From Tuctoria greenei (Eukaryota > Streptophyta > Magnoliopsida > Poales > Poaceae): a DNA stretch of 64,000 nt. The translations under genes and the position numbers were made by a program. Each line of letters starts with the position of its first letter. The stretch's first letter is position 1. The notes below the pieces were generated by a model. That model saw nothing but the letters and a program-made list of their open reading frames with translations. It was not told where the DNA came from and ran no database searches. Below, in pieces: positions 11,296 through 22,368 of the stretch. The DNA is taken from positions 100,599,353 through 100,663,352 of the forward strand of contig JAYESD010000006.1 in assembly GCA_036927565.1 (NCBI GenBank), in the 5' to 3' direction.

Positions 11296-12200
11296 GTGCC
11301 GAAAACTCAAGCTTGATGCCTCATCGTCCAAGTACTCTTCAACTTGGGTGTTCTTGAATTTGGTGCCATTTTCTCTTCTTATCTTCTTGATTCTTAAGGA
11401 GAACTCATTTTGAGCTCTCCCCAAGAAACTCTTAAGGACACCTTGTGTTTCACCTTTGTCATGCAAGAAAAACACCCAAGTGAAGTGGAAAAAGTCATCA
11501 ACAATAACTAAACTATATTTCTTATCGCCAATGCTTATGAAAGCAATGGGACCGAAAAGGTCCATGTGTAGCATCTCCAATGGTATTGTTGTCGTCATCA
11601 CATTCTTGGCGGGGTGAGCTGCTCCGACTTGTTTCCCAGCTTGACACGCGCTACAAGGCCTATCTTTCTCAAAGACAACATTCTTAAGACCTCGGACGTG
11701 ATTGCCTTTTAGAAGTTTGTGAAGATTCCCCATACCAACATGAGCTAGCCTACAGTGCCACAACCACCCCATGTTGGTCTTTGCAATCAAGCATGTGTCA
11801 AGTTGAGTTTTATCCGCAGTGAAGTCCACGAGATAAAGCTTTCTCTTGAGAACACCCTAAAAGGCAATTGAGTTATCAACTCTTCTAGTGACAATCACAC
11901 TCTCATTAGTAAACAAGCAATTATACCTCTTTTCGCATAATTGAGATATGGATAAGATATTATAATCTAAGGACTCAACATGCATGACTTGTGAAATGGT
12001 GTGTTGTGGAGAAATAGAGATTTTACCCATACCTAGTATCTTGCCTTGACTATTGTCGCCAAAGTAGATACCTTGACTTGGGTCTTCATTTTCTTCATAC
12101 TCCATAAACATTCTTCTCGCTCCGGTCATGTGATTTGTGCATCCACTATCTAGCACCCATTTTGAAATGTCAGAGGAGTAAGCCTACAAAACAAATTTAG
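11296..12200 (-). pseudogene. Copia protease and integrase, truncated (element A)
   Basis: The protease active site LDSGCTNHM lies near 12150. Downstream are the GAG-pre-integrase segment (WHCRLAHVG; HH-CC finger with CSACQAGK, near 11630-11750) and the integrase core starting HMDLFGP near 11560. A stop at about 11856 separates the two. In the core, the second acidic site reads RRENGTKF rather than the usual SDNGTEF. A 1-base loss near 11320 shifts the frame just before gypsy LTR B cuts the gene at 11295. Confidence 0.85.
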
Positions 12201-12253
12201 GCTTTGGCTTTAGATACCCAAGCTTGCTTGGGTCCTTTGAGGTTAGTGACAAG

Positions 12254-14457
12254 TCATTTGGGCACCAACACACAAGGCTTTAGGCTCTTGCGGTGTGGCC
12301 AAACATATTTAGCATAGGTATAACCAAATTTGTTTCTCATTAGCACATAAGATGCATCAAAGTCATGAAACATGGTTAAGTTGACATTTTTAGCATTTTG
12401 GGCTTTTTTGTCAAATTTCACTATGTCAAGAGAAGTAGATGCATGATGTTCATTCTTGACTTGAAATGAATCTTCCTTGACAAACTGAATTTGCATCTTG
12501 TTATTCTTGGGAATTCTAGCATTTTGCTTTCCTCCCATTGAATAGCCAAGACCATCTTTGATCAAGGGAGATCTTGTGATCTTGTTTGATCTTCTCCTTG
12601 TAAAATATGCCACCCTTAAGTGTGCTCTTTCTCTTTGCCAAGTTAAACTCATTTTTCATGTCAAGCATAAAGTTAGCACATTTACAAGTTTTAGTGTCCG
12701 ATTCTATTTTAGGCAAGTTTGAGCTTGTTGAGGGAGAAGAAGGAAAAAACTTGACTTGAGAGTTGTGAATTGTGCCTCAAGACTCTTGTGGGCTTTGTTC
12801 AAGCTCAGAAGTTCATCTTGGAGCACAACATTCATACTCTTGAGGCTTCAGGAAGCCTCCTCGCATTTCGCAAGTTCAAGTGCCTTGTTCTTTTCCTTCT
12901 CAACCTCAAGAAGCTTCTCAAGGTCAAGATTCTTTTGCTTCTCATGGACAAGCAATTCATATTGTTCCTCGAGAAGTTATTCCTTGTCTAAAATCTCATC
13001 GGAAAGCTTTTTCATTTTAATTATAGCACCTTTACTTAAGCCTTCAAACATGTATTCATTCTCACTAACACTATCAAAATCATCATCTTTAATGGAATGG
13101 AAGGAGAGTTTAGATTTAACCTTTTGTTTTCCCTCCTTGGCCATGAGACAAGTGTGACTTGAGCTTTTCAATTCTCCGTTGTTTAGTAAGAGAGTCTTCT
13201 TCATTGTTGGCTTCTTGATGGCGATGGTAGCCACTCCCGCTTCATCATCTGAGGACTCATCGTTGGAGTCCCACTCATTGCCAACATGAGTGTGCCCATG
13301 TGCTTTCTTCTTCTTGAACATCTTCCTCTCTTGAGGCTTCTCATCCTTGTTTTTATTCTTCTTGTCATCTTCCTTTTCGTATGGGAAACTCACAATGAAG
13401 TGCCCATACTCACCACAGTTGTAGAAATCCCTCCTTGGTCTTGACTTGCTCTTGTCCTTGCCCTTGCTCTCATAGTTTGACCCTCTTCTTTTCTTCATCA
13501 TCCTTTTGAATCTTTTGATGAAGAAAGACTATTCCTCATCGTCCATGTTGGTGCTCTCTTCTTCTTCACTTTCACCATCATTGCTTGAAGCTTGCACCTC
13601 TTTGCCTTTGAACTTGGGTGAGGCTTTGAGAGCAACTACTTTCTTCTTGGAGAATGTGACCTTAGCAAGGTCGTTGACATGGCGTGCTTCAGTCCCCATC
13701 ATCTCGTGGTTGATGATCTTGCCAAGCACCTCATCCGGAGTCATCTTATGGAAGTTGGGACTCTCATGGATGATTGTGCAATGTGTCACATTGCAAGGCA
13801 TGAAAGCTCTTATCATCCTCTTGAACACCTCATAGTCGGTCCACTTCTTGCATATGTACGTCCAACTCCTATTGATAAGAGTCTTGAGTCGGTTGTACAT
13901 CTCTTGAGGGGTATCCCCTTCTTCCATGGTGAATCTTCCAAGCTACCCCTTGATCATCTCAATCTTGGTTTCCCTCATGGATCGGCTGCTTTCATGTGCA
14001 ATCTTGAGAGTGTCCCAAATCTCTTTGGCTTGCTCCAACACATTCACTTTGTTGAATTCTTCATGGTTCAAAGATGAAACTTCATGTTGTGTTTCCACAT
14101 AGTATAGTTAGTCCCATCAAAGTGCGGAGCTTTGCCCATTGGAATAGAAAGATATTTGGAATGAGAATTAAGGCGCTCATAGTTGAAAGGATATCGCGTG
14201 TAGCCCTCTTTGGGCTTTTTGAGCTTCTTCTCCTTCTCAAGCCTTCTCCTCCTCTTGGCCTCATCTCTTTCTTTTTGAAGAAGGTCAACAAGACGCTTCA
14301 CTTCTTCATCCTCGTCTTTGGTTTCGCCATCAAAAGGAGGATGCTTTGGCCTGTCATTGTTCTTGTGTGGCGGAGTGTTGGAATCTTATTCGTCGTTGTT
14401 CTCATCGGTGGCGGCAGGGTCGATGATCAGAAAGCCTTTCTCACTGTTTTTCCCCAT
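12254..14457 (-). pseudogene. Copia gag, broken (element A)
   Basis: Start taken at the ATG at 14457, about 36 bases past the primer site. The capsid-like region follows (YPFNYERLN near 14200; PQEMYNRLKTLINR near 13900). Stops occur near 14389 and 13945, and the frame shifts near 14070. The zinc knuckle (near 13420) has lost two of its four metal ligands: the first Cys is Phe and the last is Phe. C-terminal to it are acidic/Ser-rich and Lys-rich segments (13300-12980) and a coiled-coil-like part (12960-12730). A further Lys-rich segment runs to 12254. The homologous gag of element J keeps all four ligands. Confidence 0.8.
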
Positions 14458-14492
14458 CTCCTCTCCAAGCGGTTAAGTTTTTGGGGGAGTTA

Positions 14493-14506
14493 GGCTCTAA
14501 TACCAA
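14493..14506 (-). promoter_or_regulatory. Primer binding site, initiator-Met tRNA type (element A)
   Basis: On the minus strand, TTGGTATTAGAGCC begins one base after the LTR end. It differs at one position from the usual TTGGTATCAGAGCC. Confidence 0.8.
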
Positions 14507-14507
14507 T

Positions 14508-16155
14508 TGGAAGTTGCCTGGATGGGGGTGAATAGGCAGATAACCTAAAATTTAACTTAATAAAAACTAATCAGTAGACATAGTACGGACTTGTCTGGCC
14601 TTAGGGCGGACTGGTCCGGTCAGGGTGAAGAAACTGATGAAGGTGAGATTTTTATGCGATTCTAAGATATCAACTTTATGAAATGCAAAGTATATTAACC
14701 TAACAATCTAGTGATAGAGATGAACGAAGGTAAAACAACTAGATCGAGGCGAATCTCAAGATTAAGACAAAGAACGTGTGGAACCCTAACTTGATCTAGC
14801 AAAGTACAAGGAAGGCAAATGAAAGGCACAATACACATGATTTATCCCGTGGTTCTGCTCCACAAAAGGGGCCTACATCCACGTTGAGGAGCCCACGGAA
14901 GGCCGGGTTTCACTTAACCCTTTCCTCACCTAGCCACCACAAAGGCCAACTAGCTCTTCCACTAAATCTTGGGGGTAATCACCAAATTCGCATGGCAACT
15001 CACAATCTGAGGCTCCCACAACATTACAACATGAAAAGATCAGAGATCAACACCTACACGAACTCAAATCAACGAATCAAACCGAGAGAATCAACCAAGA
15101 GCTCAAAGACAAGCAAACCCTTCTCTCTTCTCTTCCAAGATTCAAAAATCCTCAAGAATCGCTCTTAGGACTCCAAGAATGGTTGAGAGAGGGCTACGAA
15201 GGCTCTAGGAAGGCTTTGGCGGCGCTAAGGTTCGAGAGTGGCCCTTTGAGGGCCGGTGGATTCCTTTTTATAGAGGTCCCTGCAAATAGCTGTTGCCACC
15301 AGAAAAAAGTGCGGATTAGTCCGTCCTTTGACCCCGGACTAGTCCGACCCGTGGGGACCAGTGATGTCACCCTTGACCAACCACAAAGTCCCCCGCCACC
15401 TTTTGAATTCAAACGGTCACAACACCACGGACTAGTCCGTCCCAGAACGGACTAGTCCAATCTCACACAAAACCATTTGTTCTGGTTTAGAACAGATAAG
15501 TTTGGTCCACTGGACTAGTTTGGCCCCTGACGGCAGACAAGTCTGGACATCCAGGACTTAGTCCCAACAGCCACCTCGAAGTCCACAGCGAACTAGTCTA
15601 ACTCAGAACGGACTAGTCCGATCTCACACAAAAACTTCTTTTCCAGTCAGAAATGAAGTAGCCTGACAAAGCGGACTAGTCCGGCCCCCAGGGCAGACTA
15701 GTTCGGTCCTTCAGGACTTAGTCCCAGAAGGACTCAGACACACTCACCACGGACTAGTCCGACCTCAAACGGACAAGTCCAAACTCACATAGAAACTTTG
15801 GGTTCGCCTAACATCTGATTAGTCCGATGTGGCCGGACTAGTCCGACCCTGTCCTTAGAGTAGCCCCAACTCATCTCTCAAACTAATCTAACTAGGACTA
15901 TGAGATCTTAGGAGATTCTCAACACTTTGACACCTTGAACACACTCAATCTATGTGGCCAAACTCGACATAAATAATTTAAAAACATAAATTCAACTCTT
16001 TGAGTTTTTCGCCTTTTCTCCTCTTTTTCCTTTTTGAGTGTATCCAATGTCGTCCATCTTTCAATCATCTGTACTTACACTTGTAATGCTCATTGTCCCT
16101 TAAGTATTGTCATTAATCATCAAAACACACAGGGATTAGCCTAGATGCACTTTCA
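14508..16155 (-). repeat. 5' LTR of element A with GGACTAGTCCG palindromes
   Basis: 1648 bp on the minus strand, starting TGAAAGTGCATCTAGGC (at 16155) as in element J. The part 15320-15850 is packed with copies of CGGACTAGTCCG and near-copies. A TATA-like TATAAAAA lies at 15273-15266. Palindrome-rich LTRs are a described property of Sireviruses. Confidence 0.88.
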
Positions 16156-17696
16156 GTAGAGTTTCATGTTTAGATGTGTCGCTTAAGTCTTGTTGATCCT
16201 TCGTGATCACGGTTGCTATATTATGTTGTTGCAGGTGAGATGTATGAGGAAGGGTTCAAGGATGTGGCGATGCCCCCATCGGGGTACATAGCCGGGTGAG
16301 AGCCCTGCACGTCGTCGTGATCTCTGTTTGTGTGCTGCTAGTGTGTAGCGTCCTCGGACTAGATGGCTGCACTTTTGCATGGCTAGACTGAGAGTTTAGC
16401 TATGAGTATAACTTCTACTGTATATTAAGTATTGTATAAAAACTTCAGCTGTTTATATCAATAAAACTTTGTATTTTATCGTATTCTTTTCATGTGTGTT
16501 GTTGGGTGCCGCATCGCATGGCACCACCCTTTGCGATTCCTGGAATGTGTGGACCCCAGTCGTCGCACCGATATGAACATGCATATATGATTCAACTTTA
16601 TGATTTAATCATTGAAGTCTCTTAAGAACCAAAATAGAGTTAAAAGCTACTATGGAAATAAGATGAAATTCCTGTTGATTTCTGAAGTATTCTAAGGTCT
16701 TCATTTACATAACATAGGTAATGTAAGGAATTATGTATATGGTTCACAATAATCATATAGATAAGAAAATGGATTGTCAATGTGCTAATTATCATATGGT
16801 GAGGAGGAGGAAGAAGAAGAACTCTGCATGTATGAGTGGATAACAGAAAAGGAGTTAAAAGGTTGATAGATAAATAGCAAGGATTATGGCATTATACAAA
16901 AATGAATCATTATGTTGATAGCATATACCGAGTACTTCTGATTAATCAAAATTTCACTGTACTGATCATCTTATGGTTACAAGGGAATTACTGGACATAG
17001 AGGACATGGTGAAGAGCATTCCCACTATTTTGTAGGATTATAAAGCCATGGTTAATTATCTGTAATTTAATTAACCTAGAGGACATAATAGTTTCGTTCA
17101 AGTTGTACATGTCTAAGTGATATGGAAATTCTACTGTGGCCTCTAGAGATTATAGGGAGATTATTATAATATTTTCAGAATTTTTGATGATTTGAAGCTT
17201 GCAGAAGAATTATAGTATGGTTGAAGTTTCTCAGATTTTTGCAGAAATTTATAAGGTTTTTCATGTCAATTAAACAGGTTCCCTGCAAATATTAAATCAT
17301 AAGGAGTTCACAAAAAAAATTTCACATTTTTAGGAATTTCCTACAGTTGTTTATTATTTTTACAATGTTCTTACTATTTTCTGGAATTGTCACTGTTATT
17401 TTCTGGATTTTTATTCAACCCATGGCAAACTTTATTAATCATACTATCTTAATCATGCCAAATGGGGTTGAAATTCTGTAAGAGATTATCTATCATATTA
17501 GAAGGTCTCCGGCAAAATCTGGTAATTTATCAATGAATAATTCTTTTATGATGATTTTCATCATGTTTATGAGTGAATGATTTATATAGAAAATATTACG
17601 GCTGTTCATACCAATTAAAGTGATTCAATGTAAAGTTCTGGTTAGGTGCAGTCAATCAAAATTGGTTTGATGATTTTTGGTTATTTCTACATTCAA
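16156..17696. other. Unassigned AT-rich sequence flanking element A
   Basis: No credible reading frame. The first about 400 bases look like the end of an LTR or a 3' transcript end (AATAAAAC at 16461-16468). The remainder is AT-rich with no repeat or motif I can name. Confidence 0.4.
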
Positions 17697-18153
17697 TTAT
17701 GAATTTTTAAACCTTGGAACATTTGCTGGATTTAATTTCCAAAAGGAAAAAGAAATCAATGGCTGACTGTGGGCCCAGGGTTTTAAACAACCCAACCAGC
17801 GCGAGCCACACAGTGGCCATTGTGGCCTTTCGGAGCACCGGATCAGGAAAGAGCCGCAAGGGATCCAACCAGTCGCATGCAAGCCACACGTTGGCCACTT
17901 CGTTACCACAAAGATCGTCCGCCGCAAATGATCCCCGTGGGAGCTTCTCCTTCCTCCCGTCGCTGTCATAGGACGGCAGAGCTCGGCGGCGCCGCTCGCC
18001 GGCACTGCGCTTCGAAGCTCCACCTTCGCCGGAACTGGCCGTCAGTGCGTTATTCAGCACGTTGAACCACTCGATGGGTTCGGGTAGTACCAGAGATGGC
18101 TGAAATACCCATGGCGACGGTGGTGGTGGCTCCATGAACTCCGGCGAGGCCAT
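17697..18153 (-). CDS. Gene-like ORF, unknown, 148 codons
   Basis: An open minus-strand frame that is GC-rich in its first two-thirds, from an ATG at 18153 (MASPEFMEPPPPSPW). It then has an Arg-rich stretch (GERRRRALPS). The last third is Trp/Leu-rich (NVWLACDWLDPL) and may run into non-coding sequence. The change to AT-rich DNA near 17750 and the lack of a matching downstream exon suggest a gene fragment or a first exon. I do not recognise the protein. Confidence 0.25.
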
Positions 18154-18689
18154 TCTCGTCGCTTAGGCCACGAAAAGGTGCAGGATTTCTTCTAAAAGCT
18201 TCATGCCATCGTGAAGAACAGTATTGTAGATCATGTTTGCGCCGGGGTTGATTGAAAAAAAAAAGTGCGCCGTGAGCAGAGCGCGGTACAAAGAATTTGG
18301 CAACGAGATTTGAGCTTGGGGTGGGGATACATGATCATTTTCCGATTTACTTGGCCCGAAGTAATCGCTAGGAAGTGCATATTGTATGGCACAAACGGAA
18401 TGGCGGCTAATCGATCAAGCAAGGAGAATTTGTACGAGGAAGAGCCACGGTTTGTATGAACGTTGATGGGGAAAAATGGAATTCCGATGATGTGAGGTCG
18501 TGCGATGATCAACAGGGAACAGGGAGACGAAGACAAGATGAATGCGAACCTTTGTTCGACCTGAGCCGAGCTGGAGAGGTCCTGAGCTGGCTACAAGTTG
18601 AAGAGCCGGGATGGTGCAGCGAAGTGGAACAGAGAACATCCATTCCGGCCAGTGGGGACCTAGGATTTTACCGAGGGGTATGCCACATA

Positions 18690-18791
18690 CTCCTTCCTGC
18701 ATCAAATTATTTGTCGTTTCGGACAAAAAAAACACTAAAAATGAACTAACTATATCTGTCCTAACGACAATTATTTTGATACAGAAGGGAG
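18690..18791. mobile_element. Stowaway-like MITE
   Basis: About 102 bp bounded by CTCCTTCCTGCATCAAATTA at the left and TGATACAGAAGGGAG at the right. These are imperfect inverted repeats of the CTCCCTCC type typical of grass Stowaway MITEs. TA flanks both ends (18688-18689 and 18792-18793), the known Stowaway target duplication. It has no coding capacity. Confidence 0.8.
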
Positions 18792-18994
18792 TAAAAGATT
18801 TCAGCAACAATAACTTTCAACGTGTATTTTCAAGGTCTTCATGCATGGTGGAAGAGAGGCGATGAGAAAAATTGTATTTTGCTATTTTCAGTTACTTTTA
18901 GCTCCCTCCACTCCACTGGATTACGGACTGATTGTTAGTTAGATGTGGGATAAAAACTAGTCTAATTTTAACTTTCCTGGCTAATCATTAATCC

Positions 18995-19058
18995 ATGAGA
19001 TCCAAAATTTGAAGATTTTCAAGAGGATTTGTGAAAATCTTCAAATTTTGGATCTCAT
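18995..19058. repeat. Perfect 27-bp inverted repeat with 10-nt loop
   Basis: The arm 18995-19021 is exactly complementary to 19032-19058, with the loop AGAGGATTTG between. Part of the arm (TTGAAGATTTTCAC) recurs near 19079-19092 after a T-run. It lies about 200 bp from the MITE and in no gene. Confidence 0.9.
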
Positions 19059-19149
19059 CTGGTTTCGGTTTTTTTTTTTTGAAGATTTTCACATAAACAG
19101 AAAAATGTGGTAATGTACTACAAGGCATGCACAATCTAGTAAGAGCAAG

Positions 19150-19445
19150 TCACAGAGCAAACAAAGAAGTTGCTAGATGCGATGGTGAAGAGACATACAG
19201 TTTGTATCGGTGCATGCGAGTGGATAGCTTGGCCATGGCATCGGTATACTGGATGAAGACGTAGTTGACGTCGTCCTGACACTAAAGCAGACAAACTTGT
19301 CGGCGCTGATCTTGTGCACATACTCCCGCAGGTCCACACAGTGCCCGAAGAGCTCCCGCATGACGCCTTTCCTCCTACCCCCGCCATCGATCGAATCGTA
19401 AGGCCAAAAAAACTCGTGGGACAAAATCAATCGTATACTATACAT
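19150..19445 (-). pseudogene. Gene-like fragment, unknown
   Basis: Minus-strand codons encode a plausible globular segment (REYVHKISADKFVCF) near 19320-19270. After a frame change near 19260 a second plausible segment follows (DDVNYVFIQYTDAMAKL). Together they look like part of a host exon with a 1-base frameshift, but I cannot name the family. No start, splice sites or flanking exons are evident. Confidence 0.25.
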
Positions 19446-19763
19446 GCTAGAATCCTATGTCTCTGTCTGCCATGGCTGGCCCAGGGTATGCCAGGTGGCG
19501 CACTTAGTTGGGGAGGGAAACACCAGAACATGTCGGGCGTTGTGACCTCGGCGTGGCGGCACAGGAAAGGCGACAATGGTGACTTCATTTCCTCGTAGTT
19601 TCACAAGGTGGAACAAGCTTAGTTAGCTGCGCCAGAGAGCGAGCAACCGTCGAACATGACTTAAACTGTCCGAAACTCACCGTGGACTATTAATTTTGTT
19701 GGCGCGCCAAGGTGCCTGACAGCCGCCCATGGGAAGGAGCATATTGATTTGAGCTATATGGAG

Positions 19764-19978
19764 TGTTAGGAGTGTGTGGCCTGGAGCCCACGTGAGTGTG
19801 CGTGCGTGGTCTGAACCCGTGTACTTAAGGAGTCGGAGTGGATGTAAACGGGACATCGAACAGAATACTAATATCCTGAACCACTTGACTTCTCCTTTTC
19901 TTCCTGTGTATCTTCTTCCTCCTCAAGCAAACTCCGATCCCTCTCTTCTTCCTTTGATCTCTAGCTCGGTTACTAACA
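19764..19978 (+). repeat. 5' LTR of element F
   Basis: 215 bp, TGTTAGGAG...CTAACA, with a CACGTG G-box near 19790. It aligns with 40346-40555. Confidence 0.8.
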
Positions 19979-19979
19979 A

Positions 19980-19993
19980 TTGGTATCAGAGCC
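19980..19993 (+). promoter_or_regulatory. Primer binding site of element F
   Basis: TTGGTATCAGAGCC, complementary to the 3' end of initiator tRNA-Met, one base after the LTR. Confidence 0.85.
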
Positions 19994-20005
19994 TACAATT
20001 CTAGG

Positions 20006-20512
20006 ATGGACACTACCGCGCAGCTGCTGATTTAGGAGTTCATGGGCCAGGTTCGCGCCGAGCTGAGGCTGTTTCAAGCCGATATCAGGGAGTGCTTCAT
20101 CGAGCAGCGTGACAAGGCCGGAGCGGCAGGCGGCTGGTTGGCCGAGGTGCAGCCCGCACCGCAGCAGGACAAGCCAAATGTCGTCGATGCACTCAGCACC
20201 CGGACGACGCTCCCCAACGAGCACGACGAATTTGAGTTCCGCATCATCTCTGATATGCTTCCTCTTCGTCCAGTTCCGGTCGCGGCTACCCCGTCGGCGC
20301 AAGCGATTGAGACCCCTCAGGAGTTCGATAACGTCGTGGACCGGCCCCCTTTCGAGCTTTCACTGAGCCTCGCCTTCCCGAGGACCATGGCCGGCGGGCC
20401 TGACGATAAGGAGGACAAGCCTCTCTCAGTGGAGAAGAAGACCAACCCCATTGGCATGGGCGTGTGGGTTCGATTCCCACTTCTTGCAAACATTTTTATG
20501 GATGAGCAGTAA
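20006..20512 (+). pseudogene. Gag-like leader ORF of element F
   Basis: The ATG at 20006 lies 13 bases after the primer site. An early in-frame TAG at about 20033 is followed by an open frame from 20042 to 20512. The first part is helical and charged (QVRAELRLFQADIRECF), then Pro-rich. No zinc knuckle or recognised capsid motif is seen, so calling it gag rests on position. A tRNA-like segment lies within the end of the frame. Confidence 0.4.
20415..20488 (+). other. tRNA-like relic (Pol III box B and T-arm)
   Basis: GTGGG-TTCGATT-CCCAC (20464-20480) forms a perfect 5-bp T-stem with a 7-base loop and contains a box B match. Just before it CCCAT-TGGC-ATGGG (20447-20460) is a hairpin in the place of a long variable arm. 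CTCTCTCAGTGG (20421-20432) partly matches box A. Only about four acceptor-stem pairs can be made and no anticodon arm is clear. It is a tRNA- or SINE-like remnant, or chance. Confidence 0.3.
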
Positions 20513-20569
20513 AGATATTTCCATATTTGGTTTGGGCCAGACCGACGGCCCAATGGGCTAAAAAATGAT

Positions 20570-20775
20570 TCGGATATTATTTGGTTTTAGATTCGGATAT
20601 ATCCGACTAAATATAGATATTCGGCCATTCAGACGGATATTAAGCCGTACCGTTTTCGATCTGATATCCGAATTCAAATATCCGATATCCGATCTATATC
20701 GGATTAAGATCCGACAACAAAGAATATGAACCAGATATTTTCAGATCCGGTACCCGGACAAATTCGAAAATATCC
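20570..20775. repeat. GATATCCG-rich segment in element F
   Basis: Many copies of CGGATAT/ATATCCGA in both orientations between the gag-like ORF and the TBL fragment. This style of subterminal repeat is seen in plant DNA transposons, but I see no terminal inverted repeat or target duplication that would define one. Confidence 0.5.
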
Positions 20776-20781
20776 GATACG

Positions 20782-21480
20782 TTGGCCACCACCACTGAAG
20801 GGTATCGACGCGACCACATGCTCTGCCTCTACTACACCGCCGTCTTGCTCCTCTGCTTCCACAACTTCCACCACGGTCTTCTGTTGAGCACCAACGCCAG
20901 CACCGAGACAACGGACGAGCTCAAGCCGGGAGAGCAAGTCGCGCTCTTCCAGGTCTGCGTCGAGAAGCGCTCGCGGGCCTTGCCCCGGCGAGACGGTCAC
21001 CGCCTACTCTCTTCAAGCTTCAACGCGACCCTGATGCTGGAGATGCCGAGCGACAATCAGATATTGTTCGTCGATGACTCGCTGAACCGCGAGCAGTACG
21101 TCTCCCTGATCTGCATGCTCCATTGCGCCATCCTCGACAACTCCGAGTCGTTCGAGAGCATCGACTCTCTCAACATCTTCACAGCCAAAAAGTATGACGC
21201 AACGATCGAGTTCTACTGGGCGTCGTTGCTCGTCGAGTCCAACTCCGACAACGCCGTGGTGTACGGCATCGAGGATCGGGGCACCCGGGGCGCGCCTATG
21301 GACAGGCACTCAAGGTTCAGGAAGTTCGCCCACATCCTGGTGTTCAACTCCTACATCTGGTGGATGATGGGGAGAAGATCCAGATACTACGGGGCGCTGA
21401 CAACGACATGGGCAAGGCCAGGGAATTCCATCGCAGCAAATGCAAGTGTCTTAGCATCGGCACCGTCATCTGCATCATGA
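20782..21480 (+). pseudogene. Captured TBL (PC-esterase) gene fragment in element F
   Basis: Resembles the central part of plant trichome birefringence-like proteins, Golgi polysaccharide O-acetyltransferases of the PMR5N/PC-esterase family. FNATLMLEM is followed by the esterase GDS region, here FVDDSLNREQYVSLICML, with the Gly changed to Asp. Further on come IEFYWASLLVESNSD and FNSYIWWM, both family hallmarks. A frameshift near 21360 moves the match (EKIQILRGADNDM) to another frame, after which similarity fades. The C-terminal DxxH part is absent. It has no introns. The 5' part has a hydrophobic segment (YYTAVLLLCF), as in type II Golgi proteins. Confidence 0.75.
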
Positions 21481-21615
21481 GCCTGCACCGATGTCCATGG
21501 CCACCACCGTCGTTCGCGCGGAAGCTGCTTGAGGAAATGCCAAAGAGCACGTCGAGCCTGCTACTTTTCAGCTCTATCTCCATCGACTTCGCCAGCGCCG
21601 ACGTCGTCTATGGTC

Positions 21616-22154
21616 TGTTACATTTTAGGGTTCTTAGGATCGAAACTGGCAACACCTAATTGAACAGTCCTTAGTCTAAATTAAAACAGAGCAAACAATC
21701 TTAAAAGTAATTGACATCTATGTGCTATTTACTTAGGTGAACGATCAATTAAGGACATACTGTTAGATTGAGTGTTACCTTCAGAGGGTCCACTTGATGC
21801 CATTAGGCTCAAGTGGATGCTTGCTGGAGAGATAGTCGACGCAGGGATTTCGTCGACGCAGGAAGAACGTCGACGCGGTGGCGGCTAGGTGCAACGTGGT
21901 CGACGACGACGAAAGATTAGATTAGTTGTGGCGGGGGCCTCTGGGAACGTGTGCGCACTTGAGTGTCCACGCCCTGAGGTCCCCCCTGGGACTTATAAGG
22001 CGCGTACCAGGTGGGAGGCATAACAGAACGAGTCTGTTATGCCTCCCTCGGGAGTATCGCGCGGCTGAGGGGTTCGGCGTGGGTTGTTGCCCCATGCCGG
22101 TTTCTAACGGGAGACCCTTATGGGGTACCCGGTTGTACCGGGATCAACTTAACA
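21616..22154 (-). repeat. 3' LTR of element G
   Basis: 539 bp, matching 39092-39632. It contains GTCGACG repeats (21834-21905). Confidence 0.88.
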
Positions 22155-22368
22155 TTCTCCTCATTGATCACGTGACAACTTATTTCTTACATAACTTATT
22201 CTTATTCTTAATTACTAAACTTATGTATATTTCTTCTTGTTTTTGACATAAGGAGCACGGCGCATCAGAAACAGCCATTTACGTACTGTTTGACTCAAAG
22301 ACCACAATATATCTCACAATTAGAAATAACTTTATGCTTAGGTGTTCCTATAGTATCCAGGATTTGTT

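Larger units (their letters stand above)
11296..16155 (-). mobile_element. Sirevirus-like copia retrotransposon A, 5' part
   Basis: On the minus strand: LTR (16155-14508), initiator-Met-type primer site, gag (from 14457) and protease/integrase down to 11296, where gypsy element B interrupts it. The remainder is outside the window. Gag and LTR motifs match those of element J closely, so A and J belong to one family. gtaga at 16156-16160 would be one copy of the target duplication. Confidence 0.85.

Noticed and set aside
12756..14493. Plus-strand ORFs of 109-139 codons across gag of element A
   Set aside because: They are antisense shadows of the minus-strand gag; Ser/Leu/Phe-rich composition reflects the Lys/Glu-rich sense codons.
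14508..16155. Regularly spaced GGACTAGTCCG palindromes as a CRISPR or satellite
   Set aside because: They lie within LTRs of Sirevirus-like elements and are of the known palindrome-rich LTR type.
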